Shown here piece by piece: positions 39,582-47,818 of a stretch of DNA of 64,000 bases (positions are counted from its first letter, which is position 1; each line of letters begins with the position of its first letter). Source of the stretch: Gammaproteobacteria bacterium. Lineage in GTDB: Bacteria > Pseudomonadota > Gammaproteobacteria > Steroidobacterales > Foliamicaceae. Position numbers and translations under genes: made by a program. The stretch lies in assembly GCA_009845905.1 (NCBI GenBank), contig VXYS01000006.1:142266-206265 (forward strand), written 5' to 3'. Below the pieces are notes generated by a model. That model was not told the DNA's origin. It worked only from the letters and a program-made list of their open reading frames with translations, and searched no databases.

Positions 39582-39603
39582 CCGGGAATTTTTCCCGGTT
39601 TTT
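39582..39603 (+). terminator. Putative intrinsic terminator
   Basis: Perfect 7-bp stem CCGGGAA/TTCCCGG with a TTT loop, followed by five T residues. This second terminator-like hairpin, 79 bp after the first, may be left over from the original lon-hupB junction or may insulate hupB. Confidence 0.5.
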
Positions 39604-39733
39604 GGGATGATATGGCGGCATCGGAGGTTTTGGGTGCCGCTATACCAATTTTGGGGGTGGATTTCATAGTCCTTTAGACACCGCCAGTGCCTATCGAACC
39701 GGTAAATCCGGGCGAAAACCTACGGAGAATTGC

Positions 39734-40006
39734 ATGAACAAACGGGAACTTACGGATGCTGTGGCGTCGGCTGCGGATCTTGCGAAAGCGGACGCGGCGC
39801 GTGCCGTGGATGCGGTTTTAGGGGCCATTAGCGGTGCCTTGGGACAGGGAGACTCGGTATCTCTGGTCGGTTTCGGGACCTTCAGCGTCAAGCATCGCGC
39901 CGCACGGCAAGGACGCAATCCCCGTACCGGAGAGACGATACAAATCGCCGCGACCTCGGTTCCCGGATTCAAGGCAGGTCGTGCCCTGAGGGATGCCGTA
40001 AACTAA
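39734..40006 (+). CDS. hupB: HU family DNA-binding protein
   Basis: 90 aa histone-like protein. The DNA-binding arm [33 protein letters not shown] is the HU signature, with Pro at the tip (RNP). It begins [11 protein letters not shown], and [17 protein letters not shown] is the conserved core strand. GGAG lies 6 bp upstream of the ATG. HU-beta is assigned from the lon-hupB-tRNA-ppiD context, although lon is now 13 kb away. Compacts the nucleoid as a dimer. Confidence 0.96.
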   Translation: MNKRELTDAVASAADLAKADAARAVDAVLGAISGALGQGDSVSLVGFGTFSVKHRAARQGRNPRTGETIQIAATSVPGFKAGRALRDAVN

Positions 40007-40077
40007 CCACCTCCAGCTTTCGGGGCTTGCCCCCGTTCAGCTGTTGCGGCGAGTTCCGCGAGGGTAATGGCGCCGGC

Positions 40078-40150
40078 GGGTGCTTAGCTCAGTTGGGAGA
40101 GCGTCGCTCTTACACGGCGAAGGTCGGGGGTTCAAGCCCCTCAGCACCCA
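40078..40150 (+). tRNA. tRNA-Val (anticodon TAC), CCA not encoded
   Basis: 73 bases. Acceptor GGGTGCT/AGCACCC pairs perfectly with discriminator A at 40150. Anticodon stem TCGCT/GGCGA has one wobble around CTTACAC, with TAC at 40111-40113. T-arm GGGGGTTCAAGCCCC. The next bases are TAG, so the 3' CCA must be added after transcription, unlike the other four tRNA genes here. Confidence 0.95.
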
Positions 40151-40154
40151 TAGC

Positions 40155-40231
40155 GGAGTGGTAGTTCAGATGGTTAGAATACCGGGCTGTCAATCCGGTG
40201 GTCGCGGGTTCGAGTCCCGTCCACTCCGCCA
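40155..40231 (+). tRNA. tRNA-Asp (anticodon GTC)
   Basis: 77 bases including CCA. Acceptor GGAGTGG/CCACTCC, discriminator G. Anticodon stem CCGGG/TCCGG (one wobble) encloses CTGTCAA with GTC at 40189-40191. T-arm GCGGGTTCGAGTCCCGT. It starts 4 bp after tRNA-Val, so the pair is one transcript. Confidence 0.96.
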
Positions 40232-40266
40232 CTTACCCTCGTCCTGAGGAGGATTGGCGCGCTCCG

Positions 40267-42165
40267 ATGCTCCAGGTAATCCGTGACCGTCTCAGCGGCT
40301 GGGTTGCCGGCATCATCTTCGGCGTAATCGGGCTTGCGCTGGTGCTGACTTTCGGCACCATGCGGGGCAATGTGGGCATGTCCAGCACGGCCGTAGCCAG
40401 CGTGGACGGCGTGGAAATCGGCCAGGCCGAGTTCCTGCGCACGCTGGACGAGGAACAGATCAGGCTCCGCGAACAGTTCGGCGAAGCGCTCCCCGAGGAG
40501 TTCGAGCAGGAGCTTCGCGCGCTCGTACTCGACGACATGATCGACGTGCGCATGATGCAGGCGCATGCCGAAGAGCGCGGCTTTACGACCAGCAACGCGC
40601 GGCTGGCGAGCGTGATTCAGAGTATTCCCGCATTTCTCGACCGCGGGGAGTTTTCAGTCGATTTGTACCGCAGCGCCCTGGCCAATATCGGCGAGTCGCC
40701 GTCCTGGTTCGAATATCAGCAGCGGGGACTGATGACTCAGCAGCAGTTCTACCGGAGCATCGCCGAGAGCGCCTTCTTTACGCCGGTGGACTTTCGTTTC
40801 TACATTGAACTGGTGCAGGAGAGCCGGGCGGTTCGCGGCCTGTTCGTTTCTCCGGAGGCTTTCCGCGCCGGTGTGGCCGTGACCGACGAACAGGTAAGCG
40901 AGTATTACGGGCAGAACGCCTCCGGCTTCTGGACGCGCGAATACCTGGACCTGGAATACATCGAAATCGATGCCGCGAGCCTGCCGGGACAGCAAGAGAT
41001 CACCGAGCAGGACGCCCTGGAATGGTACGAGCAGAATCGCGACCAGTTCGTAAGCCCATTGCAGCGCCAGTCCAGTCACATCCTGTTGGCGGCCAGCCCG
41101 GAAGGGGACGACGAAGTGCTGGCCCGCGCCAACGAGCTTGTCGCCCGGCTGGAGGCCGGGGAAGATTTTGCCGCCCTGGCCGGGGAATTTTCCGAGGATC
41201 CCGGTTCCGCCTCGCTCGGCGGGGACCTGGGATGGAACGAACGCGGCGTGTTGGTTCCGGAATTCGAGGAAGCGCTTTTCGGACTTGAGGAAGTCGGCCA
41301 ATACACGGCGCCGGTGCAAACGCAGTTCGGCTATCACATCATTCGCCTGGACGGTTTGCGCGGAGGAGACATTGCGCCGTTCGAGGACGCCAGGGAGGAC
41401 GTGCTGGCGGACCTGCAGGAGCGCCGGAGCCGGACGGGCTTTTACGACCTGGCCGACCGGCTGGCCGACATGGCGCTGGAGAGCGAGGACGGACTCGCCT
41501 GGATCGCCGAGGAACTCGAGCTGCCGCTGACGACCATCGAGAACTTCACCCGCGAGGGCGCCGGAGAGTTTGCCGGCAACCGGCGCGTGATCGACGCGGC
41601 CTACGGCGAGACCGTGCTGGACCGCGGCGAGAACTCGCGGATACTGCAGCTGGGTCCCGAGCGGGCGATCGTCCTGCGCGCCGCCCGTCATCAGCCTTCG
41701 GAGCAGCAGCCGCTGGAGGAAGTGGCGGATCGCATTCGGGAGATACTCGTCAGCGACGCGGCCGCGGAGGCCGCCGCGGCCCGGGGAGCGGAGTTGCTGG
41801 AGCGGCGCCAGGCCGGTGACGAACTTCCGGAACTGGCGGGAGACGAGGGCGTGGAGTTTTTCGACGAGCAGGAAATGCGCAGGGATTCGGCCGGCTTCCC
41901 CTCGGAACTGCTGAATGCCATTTTCGCCGCCGCGCCCGGACATTCCGCCGAGGGCCTCAGGCTGCTGGACGGCCGTTACGCGCTGTTTGAGGTCTCCGAG
42001 GTATTTCCGGGGCGTCCGGAAACGATTCCCCGGGATCAGCGCGACGAAGTCAAGGCCGACCTGGAAGACCGCGAGGGGTTGATGGAATTCGACGCCTATC
42101 GCGCCAGCGTGCGCGACAGGGCCAGCGTCTGGATTGCGCCCGAAACGCTGGAAGAAGCGCCGTGA
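40267..42165 (+). CDS. ppiD: Periplasmic folding chaperone PpiD
   Basis: 632 aa. The ATG at 40267 gives the usual PpiD start: a short cytoplasmic tail and one membrane helix (WVAGIIFGVIGLALVLTFG, about 11-29), then a SurA-like N-domain (VASVDGVEIGQAEFLRTLDEEQIRL), a parvulin-type domain (RQSSHILLAASPEGDDEVLARANEL to FGYHIIRLDGL, about 275-385) and a C-terminal helical domain. It helps outer-membrane proteins leave the Sec channel. The tRNA-Asp gene ends 35 bp upstream. The stop overlaps the GTG of the next gene. Confidence 0.93.
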   Translation: MLQVIRDRLSGWVAGIIFGVIGLALVLTFGTMRGNVGMSSTAVASVDGVEIGQAEFLRTLDEEQIRLREQFGEALPEEFEQELRALVLDDMIDVRMMQAHAEERGFTTSNARLASVIQSIPAFLDRGEFSVDLYRSALANIGESPSWFEYQQRGLMTQQQFYRSIAESAFFTPVDFRFYIELVQESRAVRGLFVSPEAFRAGVAVTDEQVSEYYGQNASGFWTREYLDLEYIEIDAASLPGQQEITEQDALEWYEQNRDQFVSPLQRQSSHILLAASPEGDDEVLARANELVARLEAGEDFAALAGEFSEDPGSASLGGDLGWNERGVLVPEFEEALFGLEEVGQYTAPVQTQFGYHIIRLDGLRGGDIAPFEDAREDVLADLQERRSRTGFYDLADRLADMALESEDGLAWIAEELELPLTTIENFTREGAGEFAGNRRVIDAAYGETVLDRGENSRILQLGPERAIVLRAARHQPSEQQPLEEVADRIREILVSDAAAEAAAARGAELLERRQAGDELPELAGDEGVEFFDEQEMRRDSAGFPSELLNAIFAAAPGHSAEGLRLLDGRYALFEVSEVFPGRPETIPRDQRDEVKADLEDREGLMEFDAYRASVRDRASVWIAPETLEEAP

Positions 42166-43475
42166 GCCAATGGAATCCGTTGCGCTGGCCCCTGTACGCG
42201 CAGATTTTCGCGGGGATCTTGCTGGGCGTGATCGCCGGGCTGATCAGCGGCGACACTGCCGAATTGGTCGCCGGCGTAACCTACGACTCGATTTACGACT
42301 ACATCGGCACGCTGTTTCTCAATGCGCTGAAAATGCTGATCGTGCCGCTGATCGCCACGTCGATCATTTCCGGCGTGGCCAGCCTGGGCGGCCCCGGCAC
42401 GCTGGGCCGGCTGGGCGGGAAGACGCTTCTCTATTACCTGGCCACATCCACGATCGCCGTGCTGGTGGGTCTGACCGTCGTGAACCTGGTGAAGCCGGGC
42501 ATCCTGAACGGGGTCGCCGTGGGCGGGCTTCTGGATTTCGAGACCAATTCGGAGCTGGTGGCCTCGCGGGTGGCGGGCGCCGAGGGCGGCGTTGCGGAAG
42601 TGTTTCTGCGGATGTTTCCGCCGAACATCGTCATGGCGGCCGCCGAGGGCCAGATGCTCGGCGTCATCGTTTTCTGCATCCTGTTCGGCTACTTCCTTTC
42701 CCAACTTGTGAAGGAGCGACGCCAGCAGGTCACGAGTTTCGTGCAGGCCTGCTTCGAGGCGATGATGGGGGTCACCCGGTTTGTCATGCGGTTTGCCCCG
42801 ATTGGGGTCTTCGGGCTCGTCGCTTCGGTCGTGGCGGATGTCGGATTGGGCGCGGCCAGGCCGCTGGTGGTCTTCTCGATCACCGTGCTGGCGGCCCTGG
42901 CGATTCATTTCCTCGTGGTGATGCCGCTGATACTGCTGTTCGTGGCGCGCGTGAACCCGCTACGCCAGTATCGGGCGATGGCGCCGGCTCTGCTGACCGC
43001 GTTTTCGACGGCCTCATCTTCCGCGACGCTTCCGATCACGATGCGCTGCGTGGAGGACAATGCGAAAGTTTCCAGCCGCACGACGGGTTTCGTTCTGCCG
43101 CTGGGCGCAACCGTCAATATGGACGGCACCGCGCTGTATGAGTGCGTTGCCGTGATGTTCATCGCCCAGGCCTACGGTCTGGAAATAGGCTTCGGCGTGC
43201 AATTCACGATTGTCTTCGCCGCGCTGCTCACGTCGATCGGCGTGGCCGGCGTTCCCGCGGCTTCATTCGTCGCGATCGCGGTGATCCTCGGGGCGGTGGG
43301 CCTGCCGGTGGAGGCGATCGGCGTCCTGTTCGTATTTGACCGGATTCTCGATATGTCGCGCACCGCCGTGAACGTATTCGGAGACAGTTGCGGCGCGGTG
43401 ACGATCGCCCGGCTGGAGGGCGAGAGCGGCGTGCTGGGCGAGGCGAGCCGGCAGCGCGGCCGCGATGAAGAGTGA
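42162..43475 (+). CDS. Dicarboxylate/amino acid:cation symporter (DAACS, GltP-like)
   Basis: 437 aa with eight predicted transmembrane helices and two re-entrant loops. The serine-rich hairpin TAFSTASSSATLPITMRCVEDN and GATVNMDGTALYECVAVMFIAQAYG in TM7 are the family signatures (the NMDGT motif binds Na+). It imports acidic amino acids or C4 dicarboxylates. The GTG at 42162 overlaps the ppiD stop (GTGA), and its own stop overlaps the next gene, so the three are translationally coupled. Confidence 0.93.
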   Translation: MSQWNPLRWPLYAQIFAGILLGVIAGLISGDTAELVAGVTYDSIYDYIGTLFLNALKMLIVPLIATSIISGVASLGGPGTLGRLGGKTLLYYLATSTIAVLVGLTVVNLVKPGILNGVAVGGLLDFETNSELVASRVAGAEGGVAEVFLRMFPPNIVMAAAEGQMLGVIVFCILFGYFLSQLVKERRQQVTSFVQACFEAMMGVTRFVMRFAPIGVFGLVASVVADVGLGAARPLVVFSITVLAALAIHFLVVMPLILLFVARVNPLRQYRAMAPALLTAFSTASSSATLPITMRCVEDNAKVSSRTTGFVLPLGATVNMDGTALYECVAVMFIAQAYGLEIGFGVQFTIVFAALLTSIGVAGVPAASFVAIAVILGAVGLPVEAIGVLFVFDRILDMSRTAVNVFGDSCGAVTIARLEGESGVLGEASRQRGRDEE

Positions 43476-44032
43476 GTGACTCTCGGCAACCGGGCCTGCG
43501 CCTGGTGCGCGAGCGGCGCACGGTCGCCCTTTTCAAGCCCGAGCCGCCGCCGCGCGAACTGCTGATGGCGGCCGTGGATGCAGCGCGCTGGGCCCCCAAC
43601 CATCATCTGACCGAACCCTGGCGGTTCTTCCTGCTGGGCGCCGCTACCGTGGACGCCATGGTCGAGATCGCCGGTGAACTCACTCTTGCCAAGCGCGGCG
43701 CCGGTGCGGCGAAGAAGAGGCGCCAGCTCATGGAGGCGGTGCCGCACTGGATGGCGGTGACCTGCCGCCGCACGGAAGACGCTTTCCGCGAGCGCGAGGA
43801 CTACGCCGCCTGCTGTTGCGCGATACAGAATTTCATGCTGTGCCTGTGGGAGGGCGGCGTCGCGTGCAAGTGGAGCACGGGGGCGGTTACGCGGGACGAA
43901 CGGTTCTACGAACTGCTCGGTGTGAGCCCGGAGGATGAAATGGTCGTTGGTCTTTTCTCGATCGGCTACCCGCGGATCATTCCCGAGCAGAAGCGCCGGC
44001 CGGTCGGCGAAATCCTCACCGAACTCGACTAG
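43472..44032 (+). CDS. Nitroreductase family flavoprotein
   Basis: 186 aa FMN-dependent NAD(P)H oxidoreductase. RRTVALFKPEPPPRELLMAAVDAARWAPNHHLTEPWRFFLLG is the N-terminal FMN-binding block, with the Arg pair at the start; ACCCAIQNFMLCLWEGGVACKWSTG is the helix covering the flavin. It resembles the short YdjA/RutE-like group. Physiological substrate unknown. The GTG start overlaps the symporter stop; its stop is 3 bp from the fabI stop on the other strand (convergent). Confidence 0.82.
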   Translation: MSDSRQPGLRLVRERRTVALFKPEPPPRELLMAAVDAARWAPNHHLTEPWRFFLLGAATVDAMVEIAGELTLAKRGAGAAKKRRQLMEAVPHWMAVTCRRTEDAFREREDYAACCCAIQNFMLCLWEGGVACKWSTGAVTRDERFYELLGVSPEDEMVVGLFSIGYPRIIPEQKRRPVGEILTELD

Positions 44033-44035
44033 GGG

Positions 44036-44818
44036 CTACTCGGGGAAGGACAAGCCGACGGCGCCCATGCCGGCGTCGACCTGAAGCACGACGCCGGTAA
44101 TGCCGGACGCCATCTCCGAGCACAGGAACACGGCGGCGTTGCCCACTTCGTCAAGCGTCACGTTGCGCCTGAGCGGGGCTGAAGCTTCGTAGTGGTGCAG
44201 CATCTTGCGGAAGTTCGGAATGCCGGCGGCCGACAGCGTCTTGACCGGCCCCGGCGAAAGCGCGTTGACGCGTATGCCCTTCTTGCCCAGGTCCATGGCC
44301 AGGGCGCGGGTTACCGCCTCCAGGCTGGCCTTGGCGGGACCCATGACGTTGTAGTTCTGCACGGCCCGGCTAGAGCCCGAATACGACAGGGTCAAGAGCG
44401 ACCCGCCGTGGGCCATCAGGGGCGTCGCGGCGCGCGCCAGCGCGGCGAAGCTGTAGGCGGAAATGTCGTGGGAAATCCGGAAGCCGTCCCGCGACACGCT
44501 GTCGGCAAAGTCGCCCTTGAGGTTGTCGCCGGGTGCAAAGGCGATCGAATGAACCAGGATATCGAGATTCGGCCAGGATTCCTGCAACTGCGCAAAGGCT
44601 TTCGCGATCGATTCGTCGCTGCTGACGTCCATCCCGAGGCAGAAAGGCGCATCGACTTCCGGCGCGAAGGCTTCGGCGCGCTCGAGCATCCTTCCCGGCA
44701 GCGCGCTCAGGGCGACCTCCGCGCCCTCGCGGCGGAAACTCCGGGCTATGCCCCAGGCAATAGAGCGCTTGCTCGCGATGCCGGCGACCAGCGCCCGCTT
44801 TCCCTCCAGAATCGGCAT
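44036..44818 (-). CDS. fabI: NADH-dependent enoyl-ACP reductase
   Basis: 260 aa short-chain dehydrogenase-fold enzyme catalysing the last step of each fatty-acid elongation cycle. LVAGIASKRSIAWGIARSFRREGAEVALS is the FabI cofactor site; catalytic Y146, Y156 and K163 occupy the same positions as in E. coli FabI. SAAGIPNFRKMLHHYEASAPLRRNVTLDEVGNAAVFLCSEMASGITG is the substrate loop and C-terminal consensus. Probably triclosan-sensitive, since the enzyme is the FabI type. The divergent rnhA gene is 181 bp away, with hairpin C between them. Confidence 0.96.
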   Translation of the reverse strand: MPILEGKRALVAGIASKRSIAWGIARSFRREGAEVALSALPGRMLERAEAFAPEVDAPFCLGMDVSSDESIAKAFAQLQESWPNLDILVHSIAFAPGDNLKGDFADSVSRDGFRISHDISAYSFAALARAATPLMAHGGSLLTLSYSGSSRAVQNYNVMGPAKASLEAVTRALAMDLGKKGIRVNALSPGPVKTLSAAGIPNFRKMLHHYEASAPLRRNVTLDEVGNAAVFLCSEMASGITGVVLQVDAGMGAVGLSFPE

Positions 44819-44859
44819 GGCGCGATTCTACAGGCACAGCGCCCTGCAACTCCTGCTGC

Positions 44860-44971
44860 TCGCGGGGTTTCTTGCCAGTGCTATCCGGGAGACGCATGAA
44901 TCCATCCATGGAGCTTTGTTCCGCCATCCCTGGCTCACAAACTCCCGGATAGCACTGGCAAGAAACCCCGC
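44860..44971. repeat. Long-hairpin repeat C (variant core) between divergent genes
   Basis: Perfect 31-bp inverted repeat (44860-44890 and 44941-44971) around a 50-bp core (44891-44940) with mini-hairpins CCATCCATGG and GCCATCCCTGGC. The core shares the A-family features GAGACGC near the left end and a GCCATCC(C)TGGCTC segment. Unlike the other copies it lies upstream of both neighbours, between the fabI and rnhA start codons, so it cannot be a simple 3' terminator. Confidence 0.88.
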
Positions 44972-44999
44972 GTACTCCCGAAAGGTAGAATGAAGTTCC

Positions 45000-45464
45000 G
45001 TGCAGCAGGTGGAGATTTATACCGACGGGGCGTGCTCGGGCAACCCGGGACCCGGCGGTTGGGCGGCCCTGTTGCGCGCGGGGAATCATGAGCGCGAGAT
45101 AAGCGGGGCGGAGCCGGACACCACCAACAACCGCATGGAACTGACCGCCGCCTTGCGCGCACTCGAAGCCCTGAAGCGCCCTTGCCGGGTCGTGCTGCAC
45201 ACCGATTCGACCTATGTGCAGAAGGGCATGAGCGGATGGGTGGCAAAGTGGAAGCGCAACAACTGGAAGCGCTACGACCGGAAGGTGAAGAAACAAGTGC
45301 CGGTGCTCAATGAAGATCTCTGGCGCGCCCTGGACGCCGTCTGCGCCAGGCACCAGGTCGAATGGCGCTGGGTGCAGGCGCATGCCGGCATTCCCGATAA
45401 CGAGCGCGTGGACCAATTGGCGCGTGAGGCGATCGATTCCCTGCGTGCCGGGCGTGGCGGGTAA
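45000..45464 (+). CDS. rnhA: Ribonuclease HI
   Basis: 154 aa endonuclease degrading RNA in RNA-DNA hybrids. Catalytic acidic residues D9 ([17 protein letters not shown]), E47 (NNRMELTAA) and D69 (LHTDSTYV) are intact; the last Asp is in [30 protein letters not shown] is the basic handle. The GTG at 45000 is the only start that keeps the first strand; an ATG at 44991 is out of frame. dnaQ begins 4 bp after the stop, as in many Gammaproteobacteria. Confidence 0.97.
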   Translation: MQQVEIYTDGACSGNPGPGGWAALLRAGNHEREISGAEPDTTNNRMELTAALRALEALKRPCRVVLHTDSTYVQKGMSGWVAKWKRNNWKRYDRKVKKQVPVLNEDLWRALDAVCARHQVEWRWVQAHAGIPDNERVDQLAREAIDSLRAGRGG

Positions 45465-45468
45465 GCTT

Positions 45469-46170
45469 GTGCGCCACGTTGCCGTTGACGTCGAAACCAC
45501 CGGGCTGGACCCCAGTTCCGGCGACCGCGTCATTTCCGTCGGCTGTGTGGAGCTGGTCGAGCGTCAGTTCACCGGGCGCGATTTGCATCGGCTGATCGAT
45601 CCACAGCGGTCGATCCCGGCGGAGTCCTCCCGAATCCACGGTATAAGCGACGACCAGGTGGCGGGTCAGCCGAAATTTGCGGACCTTGCCGAAGAGTTTC
45701 TTGCATTCGTGCGCGGCGCCCACCTGCTCGGACACAACATCGAGTTCGACCTGGGGTTTCTCGATGCGGAACTTCAGAAGGCCCAAAGAAAGGAGCGGCT
45801 TGGCGAGATCTGCGACTCGACCTGCACGCTGAAGATGGCGCGGGCGCGCTATCCGTCGCAGCGCAACAACCTCGACGCGCTGAGCCTTCGCCTGGGTGTC
45901 GCGTCCAGCGAGCGGGGCTACCACGATGCCCTCGAGGACGCCCGCCTGACGGCCTCGGTATGGCTTCGCATGACGATGGGGCAGGGCGAACTCAGCATGA
46001 GCGAGGAGGCGGGCGGGGGCGCGAAGCGGACCATCGATCGGGAGGGCCTTGAGTTTGTCCGCTTTGAGCCCGGCGCCGAGGACCTTGAAGCACACGAGAA
46101 AATGCTGCGCAATATCGACGCCAAATCCGAACGCGGCGCCGCCTGGCTGAAGGAACTCAAGGAAGCCTGA
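45469..46170 (+). CDS. dnaQ: DNA polymerase III epsilon subunit (proofreading exonuclease)
   Basis: 233 aa DEDDh 3'-5' exonuclease. D7 and E9 in AVDVETTGLDP (Exo I), LLGHNIEFDLGFLDAEL (Exo II) and YHDALEDARLTASVW (Exo III, His and Asp) are complete. The GTG at 45469 is chosen because it places Exo I at the start and lies 4 bp after rnhA; a longer open frame upstream overlaps rnhA. The C-terminal EAHEKMLRNIDAKSE segment would contact the alpha subunit. Provides fidelity in replication. Confidence 0.95.
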   Translation: MRHVAVDVETTGLDPSSGDRVISVGCVELVERQFTGRDLHRLIDPQRSIPAESSRIHGISDDQVAGQPKFADLAEEFLAFVRGAHLLGHNIEFDLGFLDAELQKAQRKERLGEICDSTCTLKMARARYPSQRNNLDALSLRLGVASSERGYHDALEDARLTASVWLRMTMGQGELSMSEEAGGGAKRTIDREGLEFVRFEPGAEDLEAHEKMLRNIDAKSERGAAWLKELKEA

Positions 46171-46215
46171 TTCTCGTGAAATAGAATCCGGCTCTTTTGC
46201 GAGCTGGGAAAAATC

Positions 46216-47757
46216 GTGGCGCAGTCATTTCGGTCCGCATTTGCGCAAAACTTTCTGGGCGACTCGCCCCGCTGGTACAAGCGGACAATCGTTGCGTTTC
46301 TGATCGTCAACCCGATCCTGTGGTTCCTGCTGCCGGGCGGCAAGTTCATTGCGGGCTGGGTGCTCGTTCTGCAATTCATCTTCACGCTGGCGATGGCGTT
46401 GCGCTGCTATCCGCTGCAGCCCGGCGGGCTGCTGGCTATACAGGCGGTTCTGATGGGCATGACGTCGCCGGAGACGCTGTACACGAAAACGCTGGACAAT
46501 TTCCCGGTCATCCTGCTGATGATCTTCATGGTGGCGGGCATCTTCTTCCTGAAGGACATGCTGCTTTACGTTTTCACCCGCATTCTGCTCGGGGTGCGCT
46601 CCCGGCTGCTGCTCTCGCTGCTCTTCAGCGCAACCGCCGCGGTGCTGTCCGCCTATGTGGACGCACTGACCGTTACGGCAGTGATCATCTCGATTGCGAT
46701 CGGTTTTTACCGCATCTACCACTCCGTATCTTCCGGGCTCAGGGCGGGCGAAGTTTCCGCAAGTCTGACCGATGACTCCAAAGTGCCGGAGGAAAGGATG
46801 GCGGAACTGCGCCGGTTCCGGGCCTTCCTTCGCGGCCTGATGATGCACGCCGCCGTAGGCACAGCGCTGGGCGGCGTCACGACACTGGTCGGCGAGCCGC
46901 AAAATCTGCTCCTGGCCAAGGAGGCGGGCCGCGCTTTCGGCGAGGCGGGATGGAGTTTCGGCCAGTTCTTCCTGAACATGGCGCCGGTGACCCTGCCCGT
47001 GCTGGCGGCGGGTCTGCTCACCTGCGCGGCGCTGGAACTGTTCGGCAGGTTCGGCTACGGCGTCAAGCTCAGTCCCGCCGTGCGCGAGGTCCTCGAGCGC
47101 TACGACCGCGAGGCGTCCGAGCGCCGCACGCCGAGGCAGAACGTCGCGCTGGTGGCCCAGGGCGGCGCGGCGGTCGTGCTGATCGTCGCGCTGAGTCTGC
47201 ATCAGTTTCACCATACCGAGGTGGGCCTGATCGGCCTGATGATCATCGTGCTCGCCACCGCTTTTTCCGGAGTCACGGAAGAGCACCGTCTCGGCAAGGC
47301 TTTTCAGGAAGCGCTGCCGTTTACCGCGCTGCTTGTGGTGTTCTTCGGCATCGTCGCGGTCATTTACGACCAGAAACTCTTCAAGCCGGTCACCGACCTG
47401 ATCTTCACGCGCGACGGGACCGAGCAGCTTGCGATCATGTACCTGGCCAACGGGGCCCTGTCGCTGATCAGCGACAACGTGTTCGTGGCCACGGTGTATA
47501 TCGCCGAGGTCAGGCAGGCGCTGTTCGACGGGCTGATCGACCGCGCCCAGTTCGAATTGCTGGTGGTGGCCATCAACACCGGCACCAATATTTCCAGCGT
47601 GGGCACGCCCAACGGACAGGCGGCCTTCCTGTTCCTGCTGACCACCACGCTGGCGCCGGCCATCCGCCTGAGTTATCTGCGCATGGTGCTGATGGCGCTG
47701 CCGTATACGATCGTGATGACGATCACCGGCCTGCTCGCGATCGTCTACGTGTTGTAA
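46216..47757 (+). CDS. nhaB: Na+/H+ antiporter NhaB (copy 1)
   Basis: 513 aa inner-membrane antiporter with about 12 helices. The N-terminus [29 protein letters not shown] and [22 protein letters not shown] are NhaB signatures, as are [17 protein letters not shown] and [17 protein letters not shown] start at 46216. A second, nearly identical gene follows 61 bp downstream. The pair differs mainly in the loop after FYRIYHSV (about residues 170-205). NhaB exports sodium and supports pH and salt homeostasis. Which copy is ancestral is unclear. Confidence 0.93.
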   Translation: MAQSFRSAFAQNFLGDSPRWYKRTIVAFLIVNPILWFLLPGGKFIAGWVLVLQFIFTLAMALRCYPLQPGGLLAIQAVLMGMTSPETLYTKTLDNFPVILLMIFMVAGIFFLKDMLLYVFTRILLGVRSRLLLSLLFSATAAVLSAYVDALTVTAVIISIAIGFYRIYHSVSSGLRAGEVSASLTDDSKVPEERMAELRRFRAFLRGLMMHAAVGTALGGVTTLVGEPQNLLLAKEAGRAFGEAGWSFGQFFLNMAPVTLPVLAAGLLTCAALELFGRFGYGVKLSPAVREVLERYDREASERRTPRQNVALVAQGGAAVVLIVALSLHQFHHTEVGLIGLMIIVLATAFSGVTEEHRLGKAFQEALPFTALLVVFFGIVAVIYDQKLFKPVTDLIFTRDGTEQLAIMYLANGALSLISDNVFVATVYIAEVRQALFDGLIDRAQFELLVVAINTGTNISSVGTPNGQAAFLFLLTTTLAPAIRLSYLRMVLMALPYTIVMTITGLLAIVYVL

Positions 47758-47818
47758 GCGGGAAGGTATCCTGACCGCCTTCAATTAGAATCCGGCTTTT
47801 GCCGAACTGGAGTAAATC

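Larger units (their letters stand above)
26454..39733. other. Accessory gene block interrupting lon-hupB
   Basis: Nine genes lie between lon and hupB, which are normally adjacent and followed by tRNA-Val/tRNA-Asp and ppiD as here. Base composition drops: counted by hand, 36301-36360 is 52% GC against 77% for 24481-24540 in lon. Contents point to uptake and breakdown of a small molecule (TonB receptor, SSS symporter, dioxygenase, SnoaL-like proteins, sulfatase). No integrase, transposase or flanking direct repeat was found, so the mode of arrival is unknown and the boundaries are the gene ends only. Confidence 0.6.
39367..39733. other. Gene-free interval before hupB
   Basis: 367 bp with no convincing gene; the only open frame is a 67-codon minus-strand stretch without a recognisable product. 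It contains two terminator-like hairpins (listed separately) and is AT-rich by local standards. It should hold the right edge of the accessory block and the hupB promoter, but no clear promoter pair was identified. Confidence 0.6.

Noticed and set aside
26454..39733. Prophage or integrative element interpretation of the accessory block
   Set aside because: No integrase, transposase, phage structural or conjugation gene and no flanking direct repeats were found.
40198..40266. Extended N-terminus for ppiD beginning inside tRNA-Asp
   Set aside because: The longer frame would overlap the tRNA gene. The ATG at 40267 gives the usual membrane anchor start.
46176..46215. TAGAAT sequences upstream of both nhaB genes as -10 elements
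   Set aside because: No acceptable -35 hexamer at 16-18 bp spacing was found for either copy.
46225..47784. Minus-strand open frame opposite nhaB copy 1
   Set aside because: Antisense shadow; the Asp/His/Gln-rich translation is the complement of a membrane protein.
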